Program-made: the position numbers and the translations under genes | NCBI GenBank assembly: GCA_018265835.1 | Contig: JABLYK010000001.1 | Coordinates: 52,278-116,277, forward strand | Direction of reading: 5' to 3' | Length of the DNA: 64,000 bases | DNA from: Oscillospiraceae bacterium | GTDB taxonomy: Bacteria; Bacillota; Clostridia; Oscillospirales; Oscillospiraceae | The notes under the pieces: generated by a model | Databases searched by the model: none | Seen by the model: the letters and a program-made list of their open reading frames with translations, nothing else | What the model was told of the DNA's origin: nothing | In this document: positions 16,347 through 25,533 of the stretch, piece after piece | How the letters are laid out: the number at the start of each line of letters is the position of its first letter | Position numbering within the stretch: position 1 is the first letter of the stretch

Positions 16347-17409
16347 TGCGCTGCCCTCCCATCATGGCGAGAAACCGGTCAAACAAAAACGCCGTATCGT
16401 GCGGACCGGAGCAGGCCTCCGGATGGAACTGCACGGTGAAGCACTGCTTGCCGGGGTATTCCACGCCCTCGCACGTGCCGTCGTTGGCGTTGACGAGGTT
16501 CACGCGGCCAATGCCGTCGAGACTTTCGCTCACGACGGCGTAGCCGTGGTTCTGACTGGTGATGTACGTCCGTGTGCCCCCAACCTCGCGCACCGGCTGG
16601 TTGACGCCGCGGTGGCCGTATTTCAGCTTCACGGTTCTGCCGCCCATGGCGAGCGCCGTGAGCTGGTGGCCGAGACAGATGCCGAACACCGGCACCCGGC
16701 CCACGAGCTTTTGAATCTGTGCGATACAGTATGTATTCTCCGCCGGGTCGCCGGGGCCGTTCGAGAGCATGACCCCGTCCGGGTGCATTGCGAGAATGGC
16801 GTCGGCGGACGTGTCCTGCGGCACGACCGTGACCTCGCACCCGCGCGCCGTCAGGCTGCGGATGATGTTGCGCTTCGCGCCGTAGTCCACGAGCGTAACG
16901 GCAAACTGCTTCCCGCCCTGCGCGGGATAAACCGCTTGCTCTTTGCAGCTCACCTGCGGCACCACGCCCGCGACAGCGTAGGCGCACACGGCGGACAAAT
17001 CGTCCGGCGCCGCGTCGCAGATCGTGGCGTTCATGACGCCCTGCTCACGGATGATGCGCGTGAGCTGCCGCGTGTCCACACCGCAGATGCCGGGCACGCC
17101 GTGGTTTTTCAAAAAGGTGTCGAGATCGTATTCTGAGCGGAAATTCGACGGCGCCGCGCAGCACTCGCGCACGACGTAGCCCTTCACCGCACATGCGCCC
17201 TCGAAATCACTTTCGATGACGCCATAGTTGCCGATGAGCGGGAACGTCTGCAGCACGATCTGCCCGGCGTAGCTGGGATCGGTCAGCGTTTCGAGGTAGC
17301 CGCACATGCCGGTGGTGAACACCAGCTCGCCGACGGCGTCGCCGTCCACGCCGATGCGCTGCCCCTCGAACGCCATGCCGTTGCTCAAAACGAGATATGC
17401 TTTCTTCAT
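16333..17409 (-). CDS. carA: Carbamoyl-phosphate synthase small subunit
   Basis: The 358-residue glutamine amidotransferase subunit that feeds ammonia to CarB. Seen: the N-terminal CPSase small-chain domain (VFTTGMCGYLETLTDPSYAG, GICGVDTRQLTR), and a class I amidotransferase domain with VMLSNGPGDP, the nucleophile motif FGICLGHQLTALAMGG (Cys about residue 244) and the His/Glu pair in FTVQFHPEACSGP. The ATG at 17409 follows AGGAGCGCTT. The gene lies between argF and carB-dapF in the arginine operon. Confidence 0.97.
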   Translation of the reverse strand: MKKAYLVLSNGMAFEGQRIGVDGDAVGELVFTTGMCGYLETLTDPSYAGQIVLQTFPLIGNYGVIESDFEGACAVKGYVVRECCAAPSNFRSEYDLDTFLKNHGVPGICGVDTRQLTRIIREQGVMNATICDAAPDDLSAVCAYAVAGVVPQVSCKEQAVYPAQGGKQFAVTLVDYGAKRNIIRSLTARGCEVTVVPQDTSADAILAMHPDGVMLSNGPGDPAENTYCIAQIQKLVGRVPVFGICLGHQLTALAMGGRTVKLKYGHRGVNQPVREVGGTRTYITSQNHGYAVVSESLDGIGRVNLVNANDGTCEGVEYPGKQCFTVQFHPEACSGPHDTAFLFDRFLAMMGGQRNAEG

Positions 17410-17426
17410 AAGCGCTCCTGTGCGCG

Positions 17427-18410
17427 TCACAGCGTCGCCGCCATGACGGCCTTGATGGTGTGCATCCGGTTTTCGGCCTCGTCAAAGACGATGGACTGCG
17501 CGCTTTCGAACACCTCGTCCGTGACCTCCATGCAGTCGATGCCGAATTTTTCGTAAATCTCCTGTCCGGTTGTGGTCTTCAGATCGTGGAACGCGGGCAG
17601 GCAGTGCATGAACCGGCACTGGGGGCCGGCATTGTCCATCAGCTTCCGGTTGATCTGATACGGCATGAGATCGTGGATGCGCTCGGCCCAGACCTCGTCC
17701 GGCTCGCCCATGGAGACCCACACGTCCGTGTAGAGCACGTCGGCGTGCTTCGTCGCTTCCATGGGATCGGTGATGAATTCGAGCACCGCGCCGGTTTCGG
17801 CGGCGATGGCCTGACACGTCTCGATCAGCTTCGCGTCGGGGAAGTACGCTTCCGGCGCGCAGGCGACAAAGTGCATCCCCATCTTCGCGCAGCCGACCAT
17901 GAGGGAGTTGCCCATGTTGTAGCGCGCGTCGCCCAGATACACGAGCTTGACGCCCTGGAGCTTGCCGAAGTGCTCCTGAATCGTCAGGAAATCCGCCAGA
18001 ATCTGCGTCGGGTGGAACTCGTTCGTCAGACCGTTCCAGACGCGCACGCCGGAGTATTTCGCCAGATCCTCCACGATCTCCTGCCCGTAGCCGCGGTACT
18101 CGATGCCGTCAAACATGCGGCCGAGCACGCGCGCGGTGTCGGCGATGCTCTCCTTTTTGCCGATCTGCGAGCCCTTCGGGTCGAGATAGACCGGGTGCAT
18201 ACCGAGATCGGCCGCCGCCACCTCGAAGCTGCAGCGGGTGCGGGTGCTGGTCTTTTCAAAAATGAGGGCGATGTTCTTGCCCTCGCAGAGGCGGTGCGGG
18301 ATGCCCGCCTTTTTCTTTGCCTTCAAATCAGCCGCAAGGCTGAGAAATTCCGAAATTTCCGCCGGCGTGAAATCCAGCAGCTTGAGAAAGTTTTTCCCTT
18401 TGAGCGCCAT
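17427..18410 (-). CDS. argF: Ornithine carbamoyltransferase
   Basis: Joins carbamoyl phosphate and ornithine to give citrulline. At 327 residues it has the family signatures: the carbamoyl-phosphate motif [13 protein letters not shown] (about residues 50-62), the His-Pro-x-Gln motif FHPTQILAD (about 133-141), [13 protein letters not shown], and the ornithine-side HCLPAFHD motif (about 266-273). It starts after AAAAGGAGGACGCAAC. It lies 16 bases downstream of argD and 17 upstream of carA. A catabolic role (arginine deiminase pathway) is possible for the family, but the biosynthetic neighbours argue against it. Confidence 0.96.
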   Translation of the reverse strand: MALKGKNFLKLLDFTPAEISEFLSLAADLKAKKKAGIPHRLCEGKNIALIFEKTSTRTRCSFEVAAADLGMHPVYLDPKGSQIGKKESIADTARVLGRMFDGIEYRGYGQEIVEDLAKYSGVRVWNGLTNEFHPTQILADFLTIQEHFGKLQGVKLVYLGDARYNMGNSLMVGCAKMGMHFVACAPEAYFPDAKLIETCQAIAAETGAVLEFITDPMEATKHADVLYTDVWVSMGEPDEVWAERIHDLMPYQINRKLMDNAGPQCRFMHCLPAFHDLKTTTGQEIYEKFGIDCMEVTDEVFESAQSIVFDEAENRMHTIKAVMAATL

Positions 18411-18426
18411 GTTGCGTCCTCCTTTT

Positions 18427-19593
18427 TCATTCCGCGCACGCGGCCTTGATGATTTCGACTGCTTCCTCCAGCGTTTCCATCGGGATGTTCAGCGCGGGCA
18501 GCAGCCGCACCTTGTCCTTCGCCGTGAGACACAGCACGCCCCGCTCCATGCAGGCCTTTACCACGTCGGGCGCGGGCTTTGCGGTCTTCACACCGATCAT
18601 CAGCCCCATGCCGGTGACGGCCTCGACGCCGGGTGCGCCGGAGAGCGCCGCGAACACATACGCGCTCTTTGCGCGTACCTGCGCGAGAAACGCCTCGTCC
18701 ATGCGGCTGAGGATGCTCACCGCGCCCGCGCAGCACACGGGGTTGCCGCCGAAGGTGGAGCCGTGGTCGCCGGGCTGGAGCGTGTTTTGCACCTTCTCGC
18801 CCAGCAGCGTCGCGCCCAGCGGCAGGCCGCCGCCAAGCCCCTTCGCCGTGGAGACGATGTCGGGCTGCACGCCATAGTTCCTGTAAGCGTACAGCGCGCC
18901 GGTGCGGCCGTTGCCGGTCTGCACCTCGTCCACGATCAGCAGAATGTCCTCCTGCGCGGCGAATGCGGCCAGACCCTGCACGAATTCCTTGCTCAGCGGG
19001 ATCACGCCGCCCTCGCCCTGAATGCACTCGATCATCACCGCCGCGACCTTGTGCTGCCGCGCGAGCTGTTTGACACTTTCGAGGTTTCCCGCCTCAGCGT
19101 ACACGAAGCCCGGCGTCAGCGGCTGGAACAGCTCGTGGTAGTGCGCCTGCCCCGTGGCGGCGAGCGTCGTGAGCGTGCGGCCGTGGAAGCTGTTTTGCAG
19201 CGTGATGATGGTGGAATATGCCGCGCCCTTTTGATAGGCGGCGTATTTGCGCGCGGCTTTGATGGCGCACTCGTTCGCCTCCGCGCCGGAGTTTGAGAAG
19301 AACACCTTTTTCATGCCGGTGCGCTCGCACAGCATCTGCGCCAGCTGCGCGCACGGCTCGGTATAGTACAGGTTCGACATGTGCTGCACCTTGCCGAGCT
19401 GCGCGGTGACCGCCTGCGCCCAGGCTTCGTCCGCAATGCCGAAGCTCGTCACGCCGATGCCGCTGCCCATGTCGATGTAGCGCTTGCCCGTATCGTCGTA
19501 CACCTCGGAGCCTTTGCCGGAGACGATCTCCACCGGGAAGCGCGCGTAGGTGTTCGCCACATAGGTTTTATCCGTCGTTTTCAGATCATGCAT
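18427..19593 (-). CDS. argD: Acetylornithine aminotransferase
   Basis: A PLP-dependent class III aminotransferase that converts N-acetylglutamate semialdehyde to N-acetylornithine. Seen: [14 protein letters not shown] near the N-terminus, [19 protein letters not shown] binding the cofactor phosphate, [35 protein letters not shown] with the PLP-contacting Asp, and [13 protein letters not shown] with the Schiff-base Lys. I place the start at the ATG at 19593, nine bases after GGGGG; an in-frame ATG at 19602 has no spacing to that element. It overlaps the argB stop region, so the two are coupled. Confidence 0.94.
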   Translation of the reverse strand: MHDLKTTDKTYVANTYARFPVEIVSGKGSEVYDDTGKRYIDMGSGIGVTSFGIADEAWAQAVTAQLGKVQHMSNLYYTEPCAQLAQMLCERTGMKKVFFSNSGAEANECAIKAARKYAAYQKGAAYSTIITLQNSFHGRTLTTLAATGQAHYHELFQPLTPGFVYAEAGNLESVKQLARQHKVAAVMIECIQGEGGVIPLSKEFVQGLAAFAAQEDILLIVDEVQTGNGRTGALYAYRNYGVQPDIVSTAKGLGGGLPLGATLLGEKVQNTLQPGDHGSTFGGNPVCCAGAVSILSRMDEAFLAQVRAKSAYVFAALSGAPGVEAVTGMGLMIGVKTAKPAPDVVKACMERGVLCLTAKDKVRLLPALNIPMETLEEAVEIIKAACAE

Positions 19594-20461
19594 CTGTTTC
19601 ATCCCCCACTACCATGGTGCCCGCGCCCTCGTCCGTGAGAAGCTCCATCAGGATCGAGTGCGGCACCCGGCCGTCCATAATGATTACTTTTTTCACGCCT
19701 CTGTGAATCGCGTCGATGCAGCAGTCCACCTTCGGGATCATGCCGCCGGAGATCACGCCCTGCTCGAACAGCTTCACCGCGTCGCGAATGGTCAGCTCCC
19801 GGATCAGCGTTGCGGGATCGTCCCGGTCGCGCAGGATGCCGGCGATGTCCGTCATCATGATGAGACGCTCTGCACCGAGCGCGCCGGCGATGCAGGCTGC
19901 CGCCGTGTCGCCGTTGATGTTGTAGGTGTTGCCGTCGCGGTCGCAGCCGACCGTGGAGATCACGGGGATATACCCCTTTTCGAGCAGGTCCGTTACCGGC
20001 TCGATGTTCACGTTCGTGATGGAGCCGACGAAGCCAAGCGATGCGTTGCGCATTTTCGCCTCGATCAGCCGGCCATCCATGCCGGAGATGCCCATCGCCT
20101 TGCCGCCCTTCATTTCGAGCAGATTCACGAGCGATTTGTTCACCTTTCCGGCCAGCACCATCTGCACGATGTCCACGGTCTCCTTGTCCGTCACGCGCAG
20201 GCCGTTTACAAACTCGGCCTGCTTGCCGTACCGGCGCATGACCTCGCTGATCTCCGGCCCGCCGCCGTGCACGAGCACGACCTTTACGCCGATGAGCCAC
20301 AGCAGCACCACGTCCTCCATGACCTGCTGCTTGCGCTCGTCGTTCACCATGGCGTTGCCGCCGTATTTCACGACGACGATCTTGCCATTGTACTGCTGAA
20401 TGTAGGGCAGCGCCTGCGTGAGGACTTCCGCGCGCTGCGCATTGGAAAACTGGATGTCCAT
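19586..20461 (-). CDS. argB: Acetylglutamate kinase
   Basis: Phosphorylates N-acetylglutamate, the second arginine step. The 291-residue amino acid kinase fold shows IVVVKYGGNAM (phosphate Lys), VVLVHGGGPEISEVMRRYGK (acetylglutamate binding), the NINGDTAAACIAGALGAERL region, and the C-terminal GGMIPKVDCCIDAIHRGVKK. The N-terminal extension (MDIQFSNAQRAEVLTQALPY) resembles the helix of arginine-inhibitable hexameric enzymes, so feedback control is likely. The start follows GAGGGGCGCAAT. Confidence 0.96.
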   Translation of the reverse strand: MDIQFSNAQRAEVLTQALPYIQQYNGKIVVVKYGGNAMVNDERKQQVMEDVVLLWLIGVKVVLVHGGGPEISEVMRRYGKQAEFVNGLRVTDKETVDIVQMVLAGKVNKSLVNLLEMKGGKAMGISGMDGRLIEAKMRNASLGFVGSITNVNIEPVTDLLEKGYIPVISTVGCDRDGNTYNINGDTAAACIAGALGAERLIMMTDIAGILRDRDDPATLIRELTIRDAVKLFEQGVISGGMIPKVDCCIDAIHRGVKKVIIMDGRVPHSILMELLTDEGAGTMVVGDETDA

Positions 20462-20471
20462 ATTGCGCCCC

Positions 20472-21686
20472 TCAGGTTCTGTAGTCGCCGTTGATTTTCA
20501 CGTAGTCATACGTCAGGTCGCAGCCCCACGCGGCGGCGCTGCCGCTGCCCGCGCCCACGGTCACAAGAATTTCGATCTCGCGCTCCAGCAGGATCTCCTT
20601 CGCCAGCTCCTCCGAAAACGGCACGCCCGCGCCGTTTTCGCAGACCGTGATCGTGCCCCTGGCCGAGCGAAAGGCCACGGAAACCTGCGTTACGTCCACA
20701 TCCGCGCCGCTGTAGCCGATGGCGCACAGCACGCGCCCCCAGTTCGCGTCCGCGCCGAACATGGCGGCCTTGAGCAGGCTGGAGCAGACGACGCTTTTCG
20801 CCACGGTCTTGGCCGTGGGTACGTCCTTCGCGCCGGTGACACGGCATTCCAGCAGCTTCGTTGCGCCCTCGCCGTCCGCCGCGATGCAGCGGCAGAGGTG
20901 AACGGTCACGGTGTTGAGCGCCTGCATGAATGCGGTGAAGTCCGCGCCCTCGGCGGTGATTTCCGCGTTTCCGGCCATGCCGTTGGCGAGGATCGTGACC
21001 ATGTCGTTCGTGGAGGTATCGCCGTCGATGCTGACCATGTTGAACGTGCTCTGCACATCGGTCGAGAGCGCCTTTTGAAGCATCCCGGCCGAAATTGCGG
21101 CGTCCGTTGTGAGAAAGACGAGCATCGTCGCCAGATTCGGGTGGATCATGCCGCTGCCCTTGGCGATGCCGCCGAGACGGCAGATCTTGCCGCCGAGCAT
21201 GAATTCCACGGCGACCTCCTTTTTTACGGTGTCGGTCGTCATGATGGCCTCGGCCGCCGCCGCGCCGCCCGCGGGAGAAAGCCCCGCGGCGAGCGCCGGG
21301 ATGCCGGCTGCGATCGGAGCAATGTCAAGCGGCTGGCCGATCACGCCGGTGGAGGCGACAACCACAGCCTCCGGCGCGATGCCGAGCGCCGCGCCCGTAA
21401 GCGCGCTCATCTGCTCGGCGATCTCGATGCCGTTGGCGTTGCAGGTGTTCGCGTTGCCGCTGTTGCAGACGATGGCCTGCGCCGTGCCGCCGGCAATGTG
21501 CCGCTTTGTGACGGTCAGCGGCGCGCCCTTGACCAGATTTGTGGTGTACACCGCCGCCGCGTGTGCGGGGACGGCGCTTGCGATCAGCGCAAGGTCGCGC
21601 TTGGCCTGGTTTTTGCGGATGCCGCAGTGGACACCGTTTGCGGTGAAGCCCTTGGCGGCGCACACGCCGCCGGGAATGGTTTTCAT
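20472..21686 (-). CDS. argJ: Bifunctional glutamate N-acetyltransferase / ornithine acetyltransferase
   Basis: Transfers the acetyl group from N-acetylornithine to glutamate, closing the acetyl cycle; bifunctional members can also use acetyl-CoA. At 404 residues the family pattern is clear: GGVCAAKGFTANGVHCGIR at the start, ICNSGNAN-type segment (IVCNSGNANTC), and the autoprocessing site GGIAKGSGMIHPNLATMLVF, where Thr in ATML is the expected nucleophile at about residue 180. No argA or argE is seen nearby, in keeping with an ArgJ cycle. The ATG at 21686 follows GGAGGGATTTTTG. Confidence 0.96.
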   Translation of the reverse strand: MKTIPGGVCAAKGFTANGVHCGIRKNQAKRDLALIASAVPAHAAAVYTTNLVKGAPLTVTKRHIAGGTAQAIVCNSGNANTCNANGIEIAEQMSALTGAALGIAPEAVVVASTGVIGQPLDIAPIAAGIPALAAGLSPAGGAAAAEAIMTTDTVKKEVAVEFMLGGKICRLGGIAKGSGMIHPNLATMLVFLTTDAAISAGMLQKALSTDVQSTFNMVSIDGDTSTNDMVTILANGMAGNAEITAEGADFTAFMQALNTVTVHLCRCIAADGEGATKLLECRVTGAKDVPTAKTVAKSVVCSSLLKAAMFGADANWGRVLCAIGYSGADVDVTQVSVAFRSARGTITVCENGAGVPFSEELAKEILLEREIEILVTVGAGSGSAAAWGCDLTYDYVKINGDYRT

Positions 21687-21701
21687 CAAAAATCCCTCCG
21701 T

Positions 21702-22628
21702 TTATCCGAGGTCCAGCCCCGTCGCTTCGTCGAGGCCGAGGAGAATGTTCAGGTTCTGGATCGCAGCGCCCGACGCGCCCTTGCCCAGATTGTCAAAGCG
21801 CGAGATGAGCAGAATGCGCTCGTCGTTGCCCACAACGGCAACCTCCATGTCGTCGCGCCCGGAAAGCGTGTTGGCGGCGAAAAAGCCGCTCTCACCGGCG
21901 TCGGGCGCAGCGTGCACGATGCGGCTGTGGTAGCATTCGCGGTACACTGCGCGCACATCGTCTGCCGTGCCGCGCAGGTCTTTTGCGAACACCGGCACTG
22001 TGACGGCCATGCCGCTGTAATAGTCTGCGACGATGGGGCAGAACACAGGAACCGTTTCCAGCCCCGTGATCTTCGTCATCTCCTTCAGGTGCTTGTGCTG
22101 CTGCGGCAGCCCGTACTGCCGCGGGGAATCGAGCAGCGCGCTGCGCTGCGCGTCCTCGTATTCTGCGATCATCTTTTTGCCGCCGCCGGAATAGCCGGTC
22201 AGCGAAAAGCACGTGAGCGCCGTCTCCGGTGGCAGGAGCCCCGCGCGGACGAGCGGCTCCACGAGCACAATAAATCCGCTCGCGTGGCAGCCGGGGTTCG
22301 CCACGCGCTTCGATGCCGCGATCTGCTCCCGCCGCCCGGCCAGCTCCGGAAAGCCGTAGGCCCAGCCCGGCGCGGTGCGGTGGGCGGTGGAGGTGTCGAT
22401 GATGGCGACGTGGCTGCTCTCCACAAGGGACACCGCCTCGACCGAGGCCGCGTCTGGCAGGCAGAGAAACGCGACGTCCGCGCTGTTGATCGCGTCTTTG
22501 CGCGCGAGGGGATCCTTGCGCAGCGCATCCGGCAGGGTGATGAGCTGAATATCCGGCCGCTTGGAGAGCCGGTCGTAGATTCGCAGCCCGGCGGTGCCGG
22601 CGCTGCCGTCAATAAATACATTCGTCAT
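21702..22628 (-). CDS. argC: N-acetyl-gamma-glutamyl-phosphate reductase, type 2
   Basis: Reduces N-acetylglutamyl phosphate with NADPH. The 308-residue length and the start IDGSAGTAGLRIYDRL identify the short type 2 subfamily. The catalytic Cys lies in RVANPGCHASGF (about residue 109), and the catalytic His region is in PQQHKHLKEM. The ATG overlaps the argH stop (ATGA), so translation is coupled. A longer upstream frame exists in this reading phase but lies inside argH and is not real. Confidence 0.94.
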   Translation of the reverse strand: MTNVFIDGSAGTAGLRIYDRLSKRPDIQLITLPDALRKDPLARKDAINSADVAFLCLPDAASVEAVSLVESSHVAIIDTSTAHRTAPGWAYGFPELAGRREQIAASKRVANPGCHASGFIVLVEPLVRAGLLPPETALTCFSLTGYSGGGKKMIAEYEDAQRSALLDSPRQYGLPQQHKHLKEMTKITGLETVPVFCPIVADYYSGMAVTVPVFAKDLRGTADDVRAVYRECYHSRIVHAAPDAGESGFFAANTLSGRDDMEVAVVGNDERILLISRFDNLGKGASGAAIQNLNILLGLDEATGLDLG

Positions 22629-24001
22629 ATTTTCAGGCACGCTTTCACATATTCGATCTGCGCTTCCACGGACCGCACGGACGTGCCGCCCTCGGAGCTG
22701 CGCTTTTCCACGCATGTATTCAGGTCGATCTCCGGGTACAGATCTTCGCCGAACAGGTCGCTGAACGTCTTGTATTCGTCGAGCGTCAGGGTTTCGAGCA
22801 CCTTGCCCTCGGCGATGCACTTGGCCACGATCTGGCCGGAGATCTTGTAGGCGCTGCGGAAGGGCAGCCCCTTTTTCACGAGATAGTCGGCAAGATCGGT
22901 TGCGTTGATGAAGCCGGTCTGCGCCGCTTTTTTCATGTTGTCCGTGCGCACGGTCATCGTGGCGATCATCGGCGCGAAGACCTGCAGGCACATCTTCACG
23001 GTCTCCACCGCGTCGAAGATGGCCTCCTTGTCCTCCTGCATATCCTTGTTGTAGGCCAGCGGCAGCCCCTTCAATGTGGTCAGCAGCGCCATCAGGTCGC
23101 CGTAGACCCGCCCTGTCTTGCCGCGTACCAGCTCCGCCATGTCGGGGTTTTTCTTCTGCGGCATGATGGACGAGCCGGTCGTGTACGCGTCCGAGAGGGA
23201 CACGAACTGGAACTCCCAGCTCGACCAGAGGATCAACTCCTCCGACAGACGCGACAGGTGCATCATCAAAATTGCGTAGCCGCTCAGCAGCTCCACGCAG
23301 AAGTCCCGGTCGGACACGCCGTCGAGGCTGTTGCGCGCAACGCTGGTAAAGCCGAGCTGTTGGGCCTCCATCCACCGGTCGGTGTCATACGTCGTCCCGG
23401 CCAGCGCGCAGCAGCCGATGGGCGATACGTTCAGGCGCGTAAGCGCGTCCTGCAGCCGGTCGATGTCGCGCAGCAGCATCATGGCGTAGGCCATCAGATG
23501 GTGGCCGAACGTGATGGGCTGCGCGCGCTGCAGATGCGTATACCCCGGCAGGATGGACGCCTTGTGCGCCTCCGCCTGCCCGGTGATGGCCGCGAGCAGT
23601 TCCTGCACGAGCGCAATGACTTCCCGCGTTTCGCTTCTCATGTACATGCGCAGGTCGAGCGCAACCTGATCGTTGCGGCTGCGCGCGGTGTGGAGCTTTT
23701 TGCCCACATCGCCCACGCGCTCGGTCAGCACCTGCTCGACGAACATGTGGATGTCCTCGCAGCCCATGTCGAATTCCAGCGCGCCGGAATTCAGATCGTC
23801 CAGAATCCCCTGCAGCGCGTCGATGAGCGTCGCCGCGTCCTGCTGCGAAATGATGCCCTTTGCGCCGAGCATCGCCGCGTGCGCCATGCTGCCCTCGATA
23901 TCCTGCCGGTACATTTTGCAGTCAAACCGGATGGACGAGTTGAAATCATCCGCGACCGGATCGGTTACGCCGGCAGTCCGGCCGGCCCATAGCTTTGCCA
24001 T
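22625..24001 (-). CDS. argH: Argininosuccinate lyase
   Basis: Splits argininosuccinate into arginine and fumarate, the last step. At 458 residues it belongs to the fumarase/aspartase superfamily. Seen: DFNSSIRFDCKMYRQDIEGS near the start, HTARSRNDQVALDLRMYMR, GYTHLQRAQPITFGHHLMAY with the catalytic His, and the signature GSSIMPQKKNPDMAELVRGK with the catalytic Ser of the flexible loop. It follows argG by 88 bases, with a 10-base perfect hairpin in between, and is the first gene of the tightly packed argHCJBDF-carAB run. Confidence 0.97.
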   Translation of the reverse strand: MAKLWAGRTAGVTDPVADDFNSSIRFDCKMYRQDIEGSMAHAAMLGAKGIISQQDAATLIDALQGILDDLNSGALEFDMGCEDIHMFVEQVLTERVGDVGKKLHTARSRNDQVALDLRMYMRSETREVIALVQELLAAITGQAEAHKASILPGYTHLQRAQPITFGHHLMAYAMMLLRDIDRLQDALTRLNVSPIGCCALAGTTYDTDRWMEAQQLGFTSVARNSLDGVSDRDFCVELLSGYAILMMHLSRLSEELILWSSWEFQFVSLSDAYTTGSSIMPQKKNPDMAELVRGKTGRVYGDLMALLTTLKGLPLAYNKDMQEDKEAIFDAVETVKMCLQVFAPMIATMTVRTDNMKKAAQTGFINATDLADYLVKKGLPFRSAYKISGQIVAKCIAEGKVLETLTLDEYKTFSDLFGEDLYPEIDLNTCVEKRSSEGGTSVRSVEAQIEYVKACLKI

Positions 24002-24025
24002 ATGGTATATCCCCTCAATAGTCCA

Positions 24026-24056
24026 TATCCTGCACGAAATTTCTCCGTGCAGGATA
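24026..24056. promoter_or_regulatory. Perfect hairpin between argG and argH
   Basis: TATCCTGCAC/GTGCAGGATA, 10-base arms with an 11-base loop, 25 bases before the argH start. There is no clean T-run on the minus strand, so it is more likely a processing or attenuation structure than a full terminator. Confidence 0.45.
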
Positions 24057-24089
24057 CTTGAATTTTGTTTGTGACGTTTGCCAAACGAC

Positions 24090-25304
24090 TTACTTCCCGT
24101 CTACGATGGCCTGAACCTTGATCGGCAGACCGTAGAGGTTGATGAAACCCTCGGCGTCCTTCTGGTTGTAATCGCTCTCGCCGAAGGTGGCGATCTCCTC
24201 GGAATACAGGGAGTACGGGCTCCAGACGCCGGCGTTGATCATGTTGCCCTTGTAGAGCTTGAGCCGCACGGTGCCGGTGACGCGTTCCTGCGTCTTATCG
24301 ACGAAGGCGGAGAGCGCCTCGCGCAGCGGCGTGAACCACTGGCCGTTGTACACCAGCTCCGCGAAGGTGATGGACAACTTCTGCTTCTCGTGCATGGTCA
24401 TTTTGTCGAGGCAGATGGTTTCCAGCACGCTGTGCGCCTTGTAGAGGATCGCGCCGCCCGGCGTCTCATACACGCCGCGGCACTTCATGCCGACGAGCCG
24501 GTTTTCCACAATGTCGAGAATGCCGATGCCGTTGGCGCCGCCCAGCTCGTTGAGCTTGAGGATGATGTTCTTCGCGCTCATCTGCTCGCCGTTGAGCGCG
24601 ACGGGAACGCCCTGTTCAAAGTCGAGCGTGACGTAGGTCGGCTCGTCGGGCGCGTTGATCGGGGAGACGCCCATCTCGAGGAAGCCTTCCTTTTCATACT
24701 GCGGCTCGTTGCCCGGGTCTTCCAGATCGAGACCCTCGTGGGACAGGTGCCACAGGTTCTTGTCCTTGGAGTAGTTCGTCTCGCGGTTGATCTTCAGCGG
24801 TACGTGGTGCGCCTCGGCGTAGTCGATCTCCTCCTCGCGGGACTTGATGTTCCACTCGCGCCACGGCGCGATGATCGGCATATTCGGCGCGAAGTGCTTG
24901 ATGGCCAGCTCAAACCGCACCTGATCGTTCCCCTTGCCGGTGCAGCCGTGGACGATGGCGTCCGCACCCTCCTTCTGGGCGATCTCCACCAGCCCCTTTG
25001 CGATGCAGGGGCGCGCATGGCTCGTGCCGAGCAGATATTCCTCGTACTGCGCGCCGGCCTTCATCGTCGGGATGATGAAATCATCCACATACTCGTCCGT
25101 CAGGTCGAGGACGTACAGCTTGGAAGCGCCGGTCTTGAGCGCCTTTTCCTCCAGCCCCTCCAGCTCGTCGGCCTGACCGACGTTGCCGGATACTGCAATG
25201 ACCTCGCAGTTGTTGTAGTTTTCTTTCAGCCAAGGGATTATGATCGAAGTGTCCAGACCGCCGGAGTAGGCGAGAACGACTTTTTTGATAGCTTCTTTTT
25301 TCAT
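24090..25304 (-). CDS. argG: Argininosuccinate synthase
   Basis: Joins citrulline and aspartate with ATP. The 404 residues fit the family. Seen: the P-loop [18 protein letters not shown] (residues about 9-26), [14 protein letters not shown] (aspartate/citrulline contact), and [15 protein letters not shown] further on. The ATG at 25304 follows TGGAGGTCCCCCACC. It has its own strong promoter (25347-25375) covered by ArgR-type boxes, and is the promoter-proximal gene of the arginine cluster. Confidence 0.97.
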   Translation of the reverse strand: MKKEAIKKVVLAYSGGLDTSIIIPWLKENYNNCEVIAVSGNVGQADELEGLEEKALKTGASKLYVLDLTDEYVDDFIIPTMKAGAQYEEYLLGTSHARPCIAKGLVEIAQKEGADAIVHGCTGKGNDQVRFELAIKHFAPNMPIIAPWREWNIKSREEEIDYAEAHHVPLKINRETNYSKDKNLWHLSHEGLDLEDPGNEPQYEKEGFLEMGVSPINAPDEPTYVTLDFEQGVPVALNGEQMSAKNIILKLNELGGANGIGILDIVENRLVGMKCRGVYETPGGAILYKAHSVLETICLDKMTMHEKQKLSITFAELVYNGQWFTPLREALSAFVDKTQERVTGTVRLKLYKGNMINAGVWSPYSLYSEEIATFGESDYNQKDAEGFINLYGLPIKVQAIVDGK

Positions 25305-25319
25305 GGTGGGGGACCTCCA

Positions 25320-25333
25320 TAAATAATTATTCA
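25320..25333. promoter_or_regulatory. ARG box 1 upstream of argG
   Basis: TAAATAATTATTCA matches the ArgR half-site consensus TGAAT-W4-ATTCA with one mismatch. It lies in the argG leader, about two helical turns from box 2. ArgR itself is not in the window. Confidence 0.6.
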
Positions 25334-25341
25334 TCACTGTG

Positions 25342-25375
25342 TGAATATTATTCACCTTTTGGCCGAAAATGTCAA
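25342..25375 (-). promoter_or_regulatory. argG promoter with overlapping ARG box 2
   Basis: On the minus strand TTGACA (25375-25370), a 17-base spacer and AATAAT (25352-25347) form a strong promoter. The palindrome TGAATATTATTCA (25342-25354) covers the -10 element, so an arginine-loaded ArgR bound here would block initiation. Further AT-rich TGTATATATTCA and TGAATATT elements lie upstream near 25460-25490. Confidence 0.7.
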
Positions 25376-25533
25376 GTAAAAACCGGGAAAAACATGTATA
25401 AATGTCGCAAAAAAATTCGGCCGCTTTTCGTGATTATGCACATAGCGGCCGAATTTCTGTGTATATATTCACTTTTTGATGAATATTCCGCTGGGCGCAA
25501 GTGAATGCATCCAGCGGAATCGAACAGCCTCTG

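Noticed and set aside
12669..16439. A 1256-codon open frame on the plus strand opposite carB-dapF
   Set aside because: It is the antisense shadow of a GC-rich gene: biased composition (Arg, His, Ala, Val), no recognisable domain, no ribosome binding site, and the opposite strand encodes a clear enzyme.
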